DNA from: Brevundimonas sp. UBA7534
GTDB taxonomy: Bacteria > Pseudomonadota > Alphaproteobacteria > Caulobacterales > Caulobacteraceae
NCBI RefSeq assembly: GCF_002479325.1
Contig: NZ_DLMO01000021.1
Coordinates: 1-7,345, forward strand
Length of the DNA stretch: 7,345 nucleotides
Direction of reading: 5' to 3'
Notes under the pieces: generated by a model
Seen by the model: the letters and a program-made list of their open reading frames with translations, nothing else
Databases searched by the model: none
Told to the model about the DNA's origin: nothing
Part shown: positions 1-6,089 of the stretch, in pieces
Layout: each line of letters begins with the position of its first letter
Position numbering within the stretch: position 1 is the stretch's first letter
Program-made: the position numbers and the translations under genes

Positions 1-1
1 C

Positions 2-28
2 GCAACCGTCGCCTACTGGGACAAATGA
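2..28 (+). CDS. possible C-terminal tail of a convergent gene (partial)
   Basis: Reading from base 2, eight sense codons (ATVAYWDK) run into TGA at 26-28. This could be the end of a + strand gene entering from the left and converging on the amine oxidase. Support is the open frame, reasonable codon choice and the position of a strong hairpin three bases after the stop. Eight codons are too few to identify a product, and an open frame this short is easily met by chance. Confidence 0.25.
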   Translation, partial: ATVAYWDK

Positions 29-30
29 GT

Positions 31-49
31 CCGGACCCTAGCGGTCCGG
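31..49. terminator. perfect hairpin, candidate terminator at the end of the amine oxidase gene
   Basis: The arms CCGGACC (31-37) and GGTCCGG (43-49) are exact inverted repeats of 7 bp with a 5-nt loop. The TAG stop codon of the minus-strand amine oxidase (38-40) lies in the loop. Read on the minus strand, the stem is followed by ACTCATTTGT, which has only a weak T-run, so this is not a textbook intrinsic terminator. A convergent gene from the left may end at 26-28, so the hairpin could serve both strands. Confidence 0.5.
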
Positions 50-1309
50 CGCCTCGAGCGCCTTGAGCACCGCCCCGGCCGCGCGTTCCCCCTCCATCCA
101 CGCGCCGTGGGCCGTGCCGTAGTAGGTCGGCGCGGTCGCCTCCCCGGCCAGGAACAGGCGATCCTCCACAGGCTGGCGTAGCCGGGCCCGGTCGCCGGCC
201 CGGCCGGGCAGGGCGTGGGAATAGGCCCCGCGCGAGAACGGATCGGCGCCCCAGCGGGTCGCGGCGACCGCCCCCAGTCGCTTGCGCATGTCCGAGCCCA
301 GGGCCGCGACCAGTTCGGAAACGGCGAAGTCGAAGGCCGCCTCGGGCCCCTCCGCCTCCAGTCCCCAGGCCAGGTCCGCGCCGAAATAGGCTTCGATCAT
401 CGGCCGCCCGAAGGGGCGCAGGTGGTAGCCTCCGGTCTGGGCCGTGTCGCTGCGGGTCCACAACTGGCTGTCTGCGGAAAAGTCGTCGGCGCCCGTGACC
501 GTCATGTGCACCTTGGACGCCAGGCCCAGGGGCACGCCCGCCGCCGCCTCCAGCCAGGCGGGAATCTGCGGGTCGATGCGTACGGCCTCGGCGGCGATCA
601 GGCTGTTGGAAATGGTCAGGATGGCGGCGTCCGCCGTCACCACGCCCCGCTCCGTCTCCAGCCGCAAGGTCGGGCCTGACCGGTCGATGCGCCGCACCGG
701 ACAGGCCGTCGCGATCCGTCCGGCGACCGGTCGCGCCAGTTCGGCGATCAGTCGGCCGTATCCCTGGCGCACCCGCCAGTTCACCCCGGTGTCGCCATAG
801 GCGTCGTAGTCCAGGGTCGAGACCTCGGCGAAGCGCGCACCGTTCAACGCGCCGGAGATGGCGTCCATCCGCGCGTTCCAGCGGCTGTCGGGATCGAACA
901 GGTCGGCGGCGGGCCGGTCCTCGTTGCGCGTCGCCGCCTGGTGGACGCGGTCCTCGAAGGCGGCGAAGTCGGCGCGGAAACCCGCCTGTTCGGCCGGCGT
1001 CATCTCGTGGTCGAAGGCCTGGCGTGCCCACGGCGGCGGGGTCTTGTCCAGCGTCAGGCCTTCGGCCTTGACGCGCGCGACCAGGACGTTGTCGTCGGCC
1101 GAGTGCAGCCAGCCGCACCCCATGTCCAGACCGTCTCCGCCGAACGGCAGGGTCCACGCCCGTCCGCCGATCCGCTCTCGGGCCTCCAGCACCAGAAAGG
1201 ATCGCCCGGTCTCCTGCAGCCGCCGCGCCGCTGCTATTCCGGCCGCGCCGGCGCCCACCACTGCGACGTCCACATGCGAGGGCAGGGAAGGGGCGTTCGG
1301 CAGGGTCAT
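38..1309 (-). CDS. flavin monoamine oxidase family protein (FAD-dependent amine oxidoreductase)
   Basis: This 423-residue protein is a probable FAD-dependent amine oxidase, the family that oxidises amines to imines or aldehydes with release of hydrogen peroxide; its substrate cannot be read from sequence. The N-terminal dinucleotide-binding fold shows GAGAAG at 19-24, an acidic strand end at Glu42, and the family motif ARERIGGR at 43-50. GWLHS (67-70 region) follows. Lys266 in the segment LASKVHMTV sits where the flavin-contacting lysine of polyamine oxidases and LSD1-type enzymes lies. The C-terminal FAD motif is LFLAGEATAPTYYGTAHGA (385-403). Length matches the family and no signal peptide is seen, so it is probably cytoplasmic. 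The ATG (CAT at 1307-1309) has no clear Shine-Dalgarno. The gene is divergent from the efflux operon and shares its intergenic region. Monoamine versus polyamine specificity is unknown. Confidence 0.9.
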   Translation of the reverse strand: MTLPNAPSLPSHVDVAVVGAGAAGIAAARRLQETGRSFLVLEARERIGGRAWTLPFGGDGLDMGCGWLHSADDNVLVARVKAEGLTLDKTPPPWARQAFDHEMTPAEQAGFRADFAAFEDRVHQAATRNEDRPAADLFDPDSRWNARMDAISGALNGARFAEVSTLDYDAYGDTGVNWRVRQGYGRLIAELARPVAGRIATACPVRRIDRSGPTLRLETERGVVTADAAILTISNSLIAAEAVRIDPQIPAWLEAAAGVPLGLASKVHMTVTGADDFSADSQLWTRSDTAQTGGYHLRPFGRPMIEAYFGADLAWGLEAEGPEAAFDFAVSELVAALGSDMRKRLGAVAATRWGADPFSRGAYSHALPGRAGDRARLRQPVEDRLFLAGEATAPTYYGTAHGAWMEGERAAGAVLKALEAPDR

Positions 1310-1320
1310 GCGTCGCAGAT

Positions 1321-1343
1321 AACACGCCGAAACGCCTCGTGTT
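1321..1343. repeat. inverted repeat in the amine oxidase leader
   Basis: AACACG (1321-1326) and CGTGTT (1338-1343) are perfect 6-bp arms separated by 11 nt. The near arm begins 12 nt upstream of the amine oxidase start codon. It could be an operator or form a hairpin in the transcript's 5' leader over the place where a Shine-Dalgarno would be expected. A 6-bp arm can also occur by chance. Confidence 0.35.
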
Positions 1344-1365
1344 CACGGCGCCGCACAATGATCTC

Positions 1366-1396
1366 TTGATTTTTGGACGTTCGCGTCCATTTTAGC
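1366..1396. promoter_or_regulatory. candidate divergent promoter region between amine oxidase and efflux operon
   Basis: On the + strand TTGATT (1366-1371) resembles a -35 hexamer, with an AT-rich but poorly matching hexamer (1389-1394) 17 nt further on. On the minus strand the same bases read GCTAAAAT (1396-1389). That contains TAAAAT, 5 of 6 to the -10 consensus, and agrees well with the GCTANAWC form described for Caulobacter housekeeping promoters. However, no good -35 is seen for it. Direction is therefore uncertain, and the element may drive either gene or both. Confidence 0.35.
1374..1389. promoter_or_regulatory. candidate TetR-family operator palindrome
   Basis: TGGACG (1374-1379) and CGTCCA (1384-1389) are perfect 6-bp arms around TTCG, giving a 16-bp palindrome flanked by T-runs. 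It lies between the TTGATT-like -35 and the AT-rich -10 candidate, 54 nt before the membrane fusion protein start, where a bound dimer would block transcription. TetR-family proteins normally bind palindromes of about this size and often repress their own operon; the TetR gene here is the third gene of that operon. Assignment to this regulator is inference. Two further palindromes lie close by: AGCGGCCGCT (1394-1403) and the one at 1407-1421. Confidence 0.45.
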
Positions 1397-1406
1397 GGCC
1401 GCTTCA

Positions 1407-1421
1407 AAAGGTCGCACCTTT
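1407..1421. repeat. second perfect inverted repeat upstream of the efflux operon
   Basis: AAAGGT (1407-1412) and ACCTTT (1416-1421) are perfect 6-bp arms around CGC. The element is 22 nt upstream of the membrane fusion protein start. It may be an alternative operator or, if transcribed, a hairpin in the 5' leader. It is too far from the ATG for its AAAGG to be the ribosome binding site. Confidence 0.4.
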
Positions 1422-1443
1422 CTTCCTCCCCCGGATCGTCCGC

Positions 1444-2553
1444 ATGTCTCCTGAACTTCGCAAGCGCCTGCCGCTGTTCGTCGCCGCCGTGGTCGGTCTG
1501 ATTCTGATCGTCGGCGGCGTAGTCTGGTGGATAGACGGTCAGCGCTACGAGAAGACCGACAACGCCTTCGTCCAGGCCGACACGACCAATGTCGCGCCCC
1601 AGCTGTCGGGCCGCGTGGTCGAGGTGCTGGTCAACGACAACCAGACGGTCCAGGCCGGCCAACCGCTGGTCCGGCTGGACGACGCCGATCAGCGCGCGGA
1701 GCTGGCCGAGGCCGAGGCCAACCTGCAGGCCGCTCTGGCCGCCGTCGGCAACGTCGACGCCCAATCCGCCCAGGAGCAGGCCGCCATCGCCGCGCGCGCC
1801 GCCGCCGTGGCCCAGGCCCGCGCCCAGGCGCAACTGGCTGACGCCGAGGTCGAGCGTTACGGCAAGCTGGCCGCCCAGGGCTGGGTCTCCCAGCAGCGCA
1901 TCCAGACCCAGCAGGCCCAGGCCCAGACCGCCCGCGCCGGCGTCGACCAGGCCCACGCCGCCTGGGTCGCGGAACAGCGCACCGCCGGCGTCCTGGGCTC
2001 GACCCGCGAACAGAGCGTCGCCGCCGTCGAACAGGCCCGCGCCCGTCTGGACCAGGCCAAGGTCGCCCTGGACCGAACGGTCATCCGCGCCCCCGTCGCC
2101 GGCGTGGTCGGCGCCCGCAGCGTGCGCGTGGGCCAGTACGTCAACGCCGGCGCCCAGCTGCTGTCGGTGGTGCCGATGCGCGACGCCTATGTCGTGGCCA
2201 ACTTCAAGGAGACCCAGCTGGACAAGATGCGGATCGGCCAGGACGTGGAGATCACCGCCGACGCCTTCCCCGGCCGCAAGATTCACGGCCGCATCGCCAG
2301 CTTCGCCCCCGCCACCGGCTCCGAGTTCGCCCTGATCCCGGTCGAGAACGCCACCGGCAACTTCACCAAGATCACCCAGCGCGTGCCGGTCCGCATCGCC
2401 GTGGCCCGCGACGAGGGCGGCCTGGTCCTGCGCCCCGGTCTGTCGCTGGAGGTGCGCGTGGATCTCAAGAGCGACGGCGGCCAGAGCTTCGCCGAGGCGT
2501 CCGGCGTGCAGGGCGCCTCGACGGCGATCGAGACGGGGGCCGTGTCCCGGTGA
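1444..2553 (+). CDS. HlyD/EmrA-type membrane fusion protein of a multidrug efflux pump
   Basis: This 369-residue periplasmic adaptor is anchored in the inner membrane and links the partner transporter to an outer-membrane channel. Residues 11-30 form the single N-terminal membrane segment after a basic start (RKR at 6-8). A half-lipoyl segment follows at about 35-80, including KTDNAFVQAD and the strand SGRVVEVLV. An Ala/Gln-rich alpha-hairpin spans about 80-210, and the second lipoyl half starts at IRAPVAGVV (214-222). The beta-barrel contains VVANFKETQL and the EmrA-like signature NATGNFTKITQRVPVRI (302-318). The ATG places the membrane anchor correctly, but the upstream region is pyrimidine-rich with only a weak GGA (1433-1435) as Shine-Dalgarno, inside a small CGGA/TCCG repeat. 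Its stop overlaps the transporter GTG by 4 bp. Probably controlled by the TetR protein two genes downstream. Exported compound unknown. Confidence 0.93.
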   Translation: MSPELRKRLPLFVAAVVGLILIVGGVVWWIDGQRYEKTDNAFVQADTTNVAPQLSGRVVEVLVNDNQTVQAGQPLVRLDDADQRAELAEAEANLQAALAAVGNVDAQSAQEQAAIAARAAAVAQARAQAQLADAEVERYGKLAAQGWVSQQRIQTQQAQAQTARAGVDQAHAAWVAEQRTAGVLGSTREQSVAAVEQARARLDQAKVALDRTVIRAPVAGVVGARSVRVGQYVNAGAQLLSVVPMRDAYVVANFKETQLDKMRIGQDVEITADAFPGRKIHGRIASFAPATGSEFALIPVENATGNFTKITQRVPVRIAVARDEGGLVLRPGLSLEVRVDLKSDGGQSFAEASGVQGASTAIETGAVSR

Positions 2554-4166
2554 CCGCCGCCGACCCCGCCGCGGCCGGCGCCGTGGCGGCCCGCCCGGCC
2601 GGCGAAGGTCCGGTCGCGGGCCATCCCGAAATCAGCTGGACCATGCTGCTGCTCGGCTTCGCGGGCATGGTGGTGGGCCAGTTCATGGCCATCCTGGACA
2701 TTCAGATCGTCGCCGCCTCCCTGCCGCAGATCCAGGCCGGGGTGGGCGCCTCCGCCGACGAGATCAGCTGGATCCAGACCGCCTATCTGATCCCCGAGGT
2801 CGTGATGATCCCGCTGTCGGGTTTCCTGTCGCGACTATGGGGAACGCAGCGCCTGTTTATGGCGTCCTGCGCCGGCTTCGTGCTGATGAGCGTGGCGACC
2901 GGCCTGTCGAACTCGATCGACACCATGATCCTGTTTCGCGCCATCCAGGGCTTCGTCGGCGGGGCCATGATCCCCACCGTCTTCGCCGTGGCCTTCACCG
3001 CCTTTCCGCCCGAGCGGCGCGTGACGGCCAGCGTGGTCATGGGGCTGATCGTGACCCTGGCGCCGACGGTCGGCCCGACCTTGGGCGGCCACCTGACCGA
3101 GTGGCTGAGCTGGCGCTGGTTGTTCTTCATCAACGTCGGACCCGGCCTTCTGGTGATGTTTCTGGTCGGCCGCTACGGGAACTTCGACAAGGGCGATGCG
3201 TCGCTGGCCAAGGGATTCGACTGGTGGGGCCTGGGGCTGATGGCCGCCTTCCTGATGTCCATGCAGTTCGTGCTGGAAGAGGGCGCCAAGAACGACTGGT
3301 TCGACGACACCCACATCCTGCTGCTGACCGTGGTGGCGGCGATCGCCGGGCCGATCTTCATCTGGCGGTCGCTGACCTATCGCCAGCCGATCGTCGAGCT
3401 GCGCGCCTTCGGCAACCGCAACTTCCTGGTCGGATTCGTCATGACCTTCGTCGTCGGCTTCGCCCTGTTCGGCGGCACCTTCCTGCTGCCGCTGTTCCTG
3501 GGACGTGTGCGGGAATATTCCTCGGCGGAGGTCGGCACGACCATGGTCGTCTCGGGCCTGGCCATGTTCGCCACCGGCCCCTTCGCCGGGCGGCTGGTGC
3601 GGATGCTGGATGCGCGGGTGCTGATGTTCGGCGGCTTCATGATGTGCGCCTGGGGCATGTGGGAGGCCCACGCGGTCACCCAGGAGTGGGGCTTCTGGCA
3701 GTTCGCCTCGGTCCAGGCCTTCCGCGGCGTCGGGGTCATGCTGGCCATGATTGCCTCGCAGCAGGTGACGATGTCGACGCTGCCGCCGCACATGGTCAAG
3801 AACGCTTCGGGTCTGGTGAACCTGTCGCGCAACGTCGGCGGCGCCTTCGGTCTGGCCATATTGAACACCAGCCTGACGACCAACACCGCCCTGCACATGG
3901 CCGAACTGACCAGCGCCATCGACCAGTCGAGCCAGGGCATGCGGCAGATGATGGCGGGCATGACCCAGCGCTTCGCCGAGTCCATCGACCCGGCCGGGGC
4001 GGCGATGAAGGCGGTCTATGGCATCCTGACCCGCCAGGCGACGACCCTGGCCTTCGGCGACGCCTTCGCCCTGCTGGGAGTCATGTGCGCCGGCGCGGCC
4101 TTCATCACCCTGCTGTCGCGGCCCGTCCGGGCGCCGACCGGCGCGCCGCCCTCGGACGCCCACTGA
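2550..4166 (+). CDS. DHA2-family (EmrB/QacA-type) MFS drug:H+ antiporter
   Basis: This 538-residue inner-membrane transporter has a hydrophobicity pattern consistent with the 14 segments of the DHA2 family, and would export drugs or other toxic compounds using the proton gradient. Segment 1 carries ILDIQIVAASLP (48-59), the family's LDxxIVNxALP motif. Segment 4 has RAIQG with Arg130 and Gln133 (motif B). Segment 5 has motif C, GPTLGG (175-180), followed by the typical WRWLFFINVGPG. A Met-rich loop (GMRQMMAGM) precedes the last segment, which ends near ITLLSRP. The GTG start (2550-2552) overlaps the adaptor stop (GTGA), with GGGGG at 2535-2539 as a loose Shine-Dalgarno. An ATG at 2643 would trim 31 hydrophilic residues and is less likely given the coupling. 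The stop overlaps the TetR start by one base (TGATG). No outer-membrane partner is encoded here. Confidence 0.93.
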   Translation: MTAADPAAAGAVAARPAGEGPVAGHPEISWTMLLLGFAGMVVGQFMAILDIQIVAASLPQIQAGVGASADEISWIQTAYLIPEVVMIPLSGFLSRLWGTQRLFMASCAGFVLMSVATGLSNSIDTMILFRAIQGFVGGAMIPTVFAVAFTAFPPERRVTASVVMGLIVTLAPTVGPTLGGHLTEWLSWRWLFFINVGPGLLVMFLVGRYGNFDKGDASLAKGFDWWGLGLMAAFLMSMQFVLEEGAKNDWFDDTHILLLTVVAAIAGPIFIWRSLTYRQPIVELRAFGNRNFLVGFVMTFVVGFALFGGTFLLPLFLGRVREYSSAEVGTTMVVSGLAMFATGPFAGRLVRMLDARVLMFGGFMMCAWGMWEAHAVTQEWGFWQFASVQAFRGVGVMLAMIASQQVTMSTLPPHMVKNASGLVNLSRNVGGAFGLAILNTSLTTNTALHMAELTSAIDQSSQGMRQMMAGMTQRFAESIDPAGAAMKAVYGILTRQATTLAFGDAFALLGVMCAGAAFITLLSRPVRAPTGAPPSDAH

Positions 4167-4762
4167 TGGCCCGTCCCGTCGACGAGAAGAAGAGCGAGGC
4201 CATCCTGGACGCCGCCGCCGCCCTGTTCGCCGACAAGGGCCTGCAGGCCAGGATGGAGGAGATCGCCCAGTTGGCGGGCGTGTCCAAACAGACCGTCTAC
4301 AATCGCTTCGCCTCCAAGTTGGAGATCGCCGAGGCCCTGGCCAAGAAGCGGGTCGAAGACGTGACCGCGCCGTTGAAGATCGACGGGCCGCCCCAGGCGG
4401 TGCTGGAGGCCCTTGCGCTGACGCTGCTGAACAAGGTCTGCGCGGCCGACAAGGTCGGCTCCATGCGCGGCGTCGCCCTGGTTTCGGTCGAGGCGCCCGA
4501 GATCGCGCGCGCCATCTACGCCGCCGGCCCGCGCCGCAGCATCGAGGCGCTTTCGGCCTGGCTGGCGGACCAGACGCGTCAGGGCCGCCTGGATGTGCCT
4601 GACCCGGACGAGGCGGCCGAGATGTTCTCGGGCCTGGTGCTGGGCCACGGCCATCTGCGCGCCATGCTGGACGTGCCGCAACTGCCGCCGGACCGGCGCG
4701 CCGCCCGCGCCAAGGAGGCCGCCCGCGTCTTCGTCGCCGCCTATGCGCCCCGTCGCGGCTGA
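4166..4762 (+). CDS. TetR/AcrR-family transcriptional regulator, probable repressor of the efflux operon
   Basis: This 198-residue regulator shares an open frame reaching far upstream, but the ATG at 4166 overlapping the transporter stop (TGATG) begins a normal TetR N terminus. The DNA-binding domain is about residues 8-55. It contains AILDAAAALFADKGL and the helix-turn-helix RMEEIAQLAGVSKQTVYNRF (29-48), with the hallmark VSKxTVYxRF. The C-terminal all-helical domain, including PRRSIEALSAWLADQ and MFSGLVLGHGHLRAML, resembles the TetR_C_7/AefR-like type. The ligand is unknown. No strong Shine-Dalgarno is present, so translation is probably coupled to the transporter. Being last in the pump operon fits autoregulation through the palindromes at 1374-1421. 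Activation rather than repression cannot be excluded. Confidence 0.92.
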   Translation: MARPVDEKKSEAILDAAAALFADKGLQARMEEIAQLAGVSKQTVYNRFASKLEIAEALAKKRVEDVTAPLKIDGPPQAVLEALALTLLNKVCAADKVGSMRGVALVSVEAPEIARAIYAAGPRRSIEALSAWLADQTRQGRLDVPDPDEAAEMFSGLVLGHGHLRAMLDVPQLPPDRRAARAKEAARVFVAAYAPRRG

Positions 4763-4786
4763 CGGTTTCGCCGGCGCCGTCGCCGC

Positions 4787-4798
4787 GCTACTTAGGAT
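4787..4798 (+). promoter_or_regulatory. weak candidate -10 region before the creatininase-family gene
   Basis: GCTACTTA (4787-4794) starts like the Caulobacter -10 consensus GCTANAWC and overlaps TAGGAT (4793-4798), 4 of 6 to TATAAT. No -35 is found at the right distance. The 63-bp gap after the TetR gene allows a separate promoter, but read-through from the efflux operon is equally possible. Confidence 0.22.
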
Positions 4799-4825
4799 GC
4801 AATTCCGTAGCCTGAAGGTCCGTCC

Positions 4826-5587
4826 ATGCTGATCCATCTGTCGTCCTGGCCCGAGATCGACGCCCGCCTGAACGCGGGCCAGCCGCTGTCGAAGACGGTG
4901 GTGGTGCCGATCGGCTCCAACGAACAGCACGGACCGACCGGCCTTCTGGGCACCGACTGGCTGTGCCCGGAGATCATCGCCCACGCCGCCGAGAAGGCCG
5001 ACGAGACCCTGACCGTCGCCCCGACGTTCAACATCGGCATGGCCCAGCACCACCTGGCCTTCGCCGGCACCATCTCCTTGCGCCCGTCCACCTTCATGGC
5101 CGCCATCACCGACTGGGTGTCGTCGCTGAGCCGCCACGGCTTCGAGCGGATCTATTTCCTGAATGGCCACGGCGGCAACGTCGCCACCATCGAGGCGACG
5201 TTTTCGGAAATCTACGCCGAGTGGTCGTTCGTGGAGGAACAGCCGCCGTTCGTCTTGAAGCTGAAGAACTGGTGGGACCTGCCGGGCGTTCACGGCCTGT
5301 GCAGTTCGATCTTCCCGACTGGGCATGGATCGCACGCCACCCCTTCCGAGATCGCCGTGACCCAGGCGGCCTATCCCGACCGGATCAAGACGGCCGACTA
5401 TTCGCCGAAGATCGCGCCGAACGGCCCGATCCGCGACGCCCTGGACTATCGCGCCCGCTTCCCCGACGGCCGCATCGGGTCCGACCCCGCCCAGGCCAGC
5501 CCGGAAAAGGGCCAACGCATCATCGACGCGGCCGTCCCGGCCCTGCTGAAGGACGTCGCCGACTTCGCCGGGGAGGCCCGGCCCTGA
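4826..5587 (+). CDS. creatininase-family metallo-amidohydrolase
   Basis: This 253-residue cytoplasmic enzyme belongs to the creatininase fold family, whose members hydrolyse cyclic amides or formamides or cleave peptides (creatininase, the deformylase ArfB, mycofactocin MftE). The metal-site motif PIGSNEQHGPTGLLGTD supplies Glu33, His35 and Asp44. NGHGGN (113-118) supplies His115, and GSHATPSE (168-175) has the HAxxxE spacing of the family's GHAGxxETS region, giving His170 and Glu175. AGTISL (80-85) matches the family's PGTISL stretch. Pseudomonas creatininase has NGHYEN, with a metal-binding Glu where this protein has Gly117, so true creatinine hydrolysis is unlikely. The start is supported by GAAGG (4814-4818) 7 nt upstream. 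The stop overlaps the next gene as CTGA. Substrate unknown; the phasin-like neighbour gives no hint of one. Confidence 0.88.
   Translation: MLIHLSSWPEIDARLNAGQPLSKTVVVPIGSNEQHGPTGLLGTDWLCPEIIAHAAEKADETLTVAPTFNIGMAQHHLAFAGTISLRPSTFMAAITDWVSSLSRHGFERIYFLNGHGGNVATIEATFSEIYAEWSFVEEQPPFVLKLKNWWDLPGVHGLCSSIFPTGHGSHATPSEIAVTQAAYPDRIKTADYSPKIAPNGPIRDALDYRARFPDGRIGSDPAQASPEKGQRIIDAAVPALLKDVADFAGEARP
5567..5582 (+). promoter_or_regulatory. ribosome binding site inside a perfect hairpin, placing a CTG start
   Basis: GGGAGG (5571-5576) is the strongest Shine-Dalgarno in the window and sits exactly 7 nt before CTG at 5584. It lies in a perfect inverted repeat: GCCGGG (5567-5572), loop GAGG, CCCGGC (5577-5582). 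The hairpin is within the last codons of the creatininase-family gene, so a ribosome translating that gene would melt it and could reinitiate. Such 6-bp repeats are not rare in DNA this GC-rich. Confidence 0.55.
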
Positions 5588-6039
5588 GCCGGCGTCGCTC
5601 GCCCGCCCAGGTCCAGGCCGAGCTCCTGGCCGCTTCGGCCCAGGTCATCGCCGCGCGCACGGCCATCCTGGCCGACGGCCTGGCCGATCCGCTGTCGGCG
5701 GACTTGACGGAGATTTCCCTGATGGGCGCCGAAAAGGCCGAGGCCCTGGCCGCCTCGGCCGGCGCGCTGGCCGGACACGCCGGCGCTGCGGGCGGACGAT
5801 GGGCGGAGGCCGCGCTGGTCGAGGGGCGTCACGCCGCCCGCGCCGCCGCCGACGTCATGGCTGCGGCCACGCCCGCCGAGGCCGCCCAGGCCCAGATGCG
5901 CTACGCCCTGGGCTGGTGGGGCCGGGCCGGGGCCCAGTGGCTGGCCCTGGGGGCGGACATGGAGCGGGCGCAGTCCGCCGCCGTCGCCCCCATCCACGCC
6001 GCCGCCACCGCCAACGCCCGGCGCCTGGGCAAGCGTTGA
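5584..6039 (+). CDS. phasin-like, alanine-rich helical protein with probable CTG start
   Basis: This 151-residue protein resembles the phasin family, which coats polyhydroxyalkanoate granules; the call is tentative. About a third of residues (51) are alanine, and the chain is almost entirely predicted amphipathic helix without signal peptide or membrane segment. Phasin-like stretches are QVIAARTAILADGLADPLSAD (20-40 region), MGAEKAEALAASAGALA, and a C-terminal IHAAATANARRLGK. No ATG, GTG or TTG lies in frame near the upstream gene's end. CTG at 5584 has an ideal Shine-Dalgarno and forms CTGA with the upstream stop, equivalent to the common ATGA overlap. TTG (5704) or ATG (5722, after GGAG at 5709-5712) would remove 40 or 46 residues, including a stretch that looks like genuine family sequence. 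A single sequencing error or A-to-C change at 5584 is an alternative explanation. Confidence 0.72.
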   Translation: MSRRRSPAQVQAELLAASAQVIAARTAILADGLADPLSADLTEISLMGAEKAEALAASAGALAGHAGAAGGRWAEAALVEGRHAARAAADVMAAATPAEAAQAQMRYALGWWGRAGAQWLALGADMERAQSAAVAPIHAAATANARRLGKR

Positions 6040-6089
6040 GGCCTTTCCTCCGCGCCTTCGGGCGCCTAGATGAGCCGGCTTGAAAGGCC
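6040..6089 (+). promoter_or_regulatory. structured leader that could sequester the ribosome binding site of the CobW-like gene
   Basis: GGCCTTTC (6040-6047) and GAAAGGCC (6082-6089) are perfect 8-bp inverted repeats. The 3' arm contains GAAAGG, the Shine-Dalgarno for the ATG at 6095. Enclosed is a 5-bp stem GCGCC/GGCGC (6052-6056, 6061-6065) capped by a cUUCGg tetraloop, a very stable RNA loop type, and a palindrome AGCCGGCT (6073-6080). The 5' arm begins one base after the phasin-like stop codon (6037-6039), so a terminating ribosome would cover it and free the binding site. There is no T-run, so an intrinsic terminator is less likely. No Zur-like palindrome is visible. Function is inferred. 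Confidence 0.5.

Noticed and set aside
2835..4163. Long open frame antisense to the transporter (and others antisense at 1306-2286, 4016-5515 and 5855-7063)
   Set aside because: They lie opposite well-supported genes and are rich in Gly, Arg, His, Gln and Asp as expected from reading GC-rich codons backwards, with no recognisable motif.
2837..4165. In-frame extension of the TetR gene upstream through the transporter gene
   Set aside because: The translation is Arg/Gly-rich shadow sequence; the TetR domain begins normally at the ATG at 4166, which overlaps the transporter stop.
4761..4781. Hairpin GACGG/CCGTC after the TetR gene as terminator
   Set aside because: Only five pairs with an 11-nt loop, overlapping the stop codon and with no T-run; chance level in this GC-rich sequence.
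5577..5590. Programmed frameshift fusing the creatininase-family protein to the phasin-like protein
   Set aside because: The frames would allow a -1 fusion, but the bases before the stop (CCGGCCC) are not a slippery heptamer, and a strong Shine-Dalgarno plus CTG explains the junction more simply.
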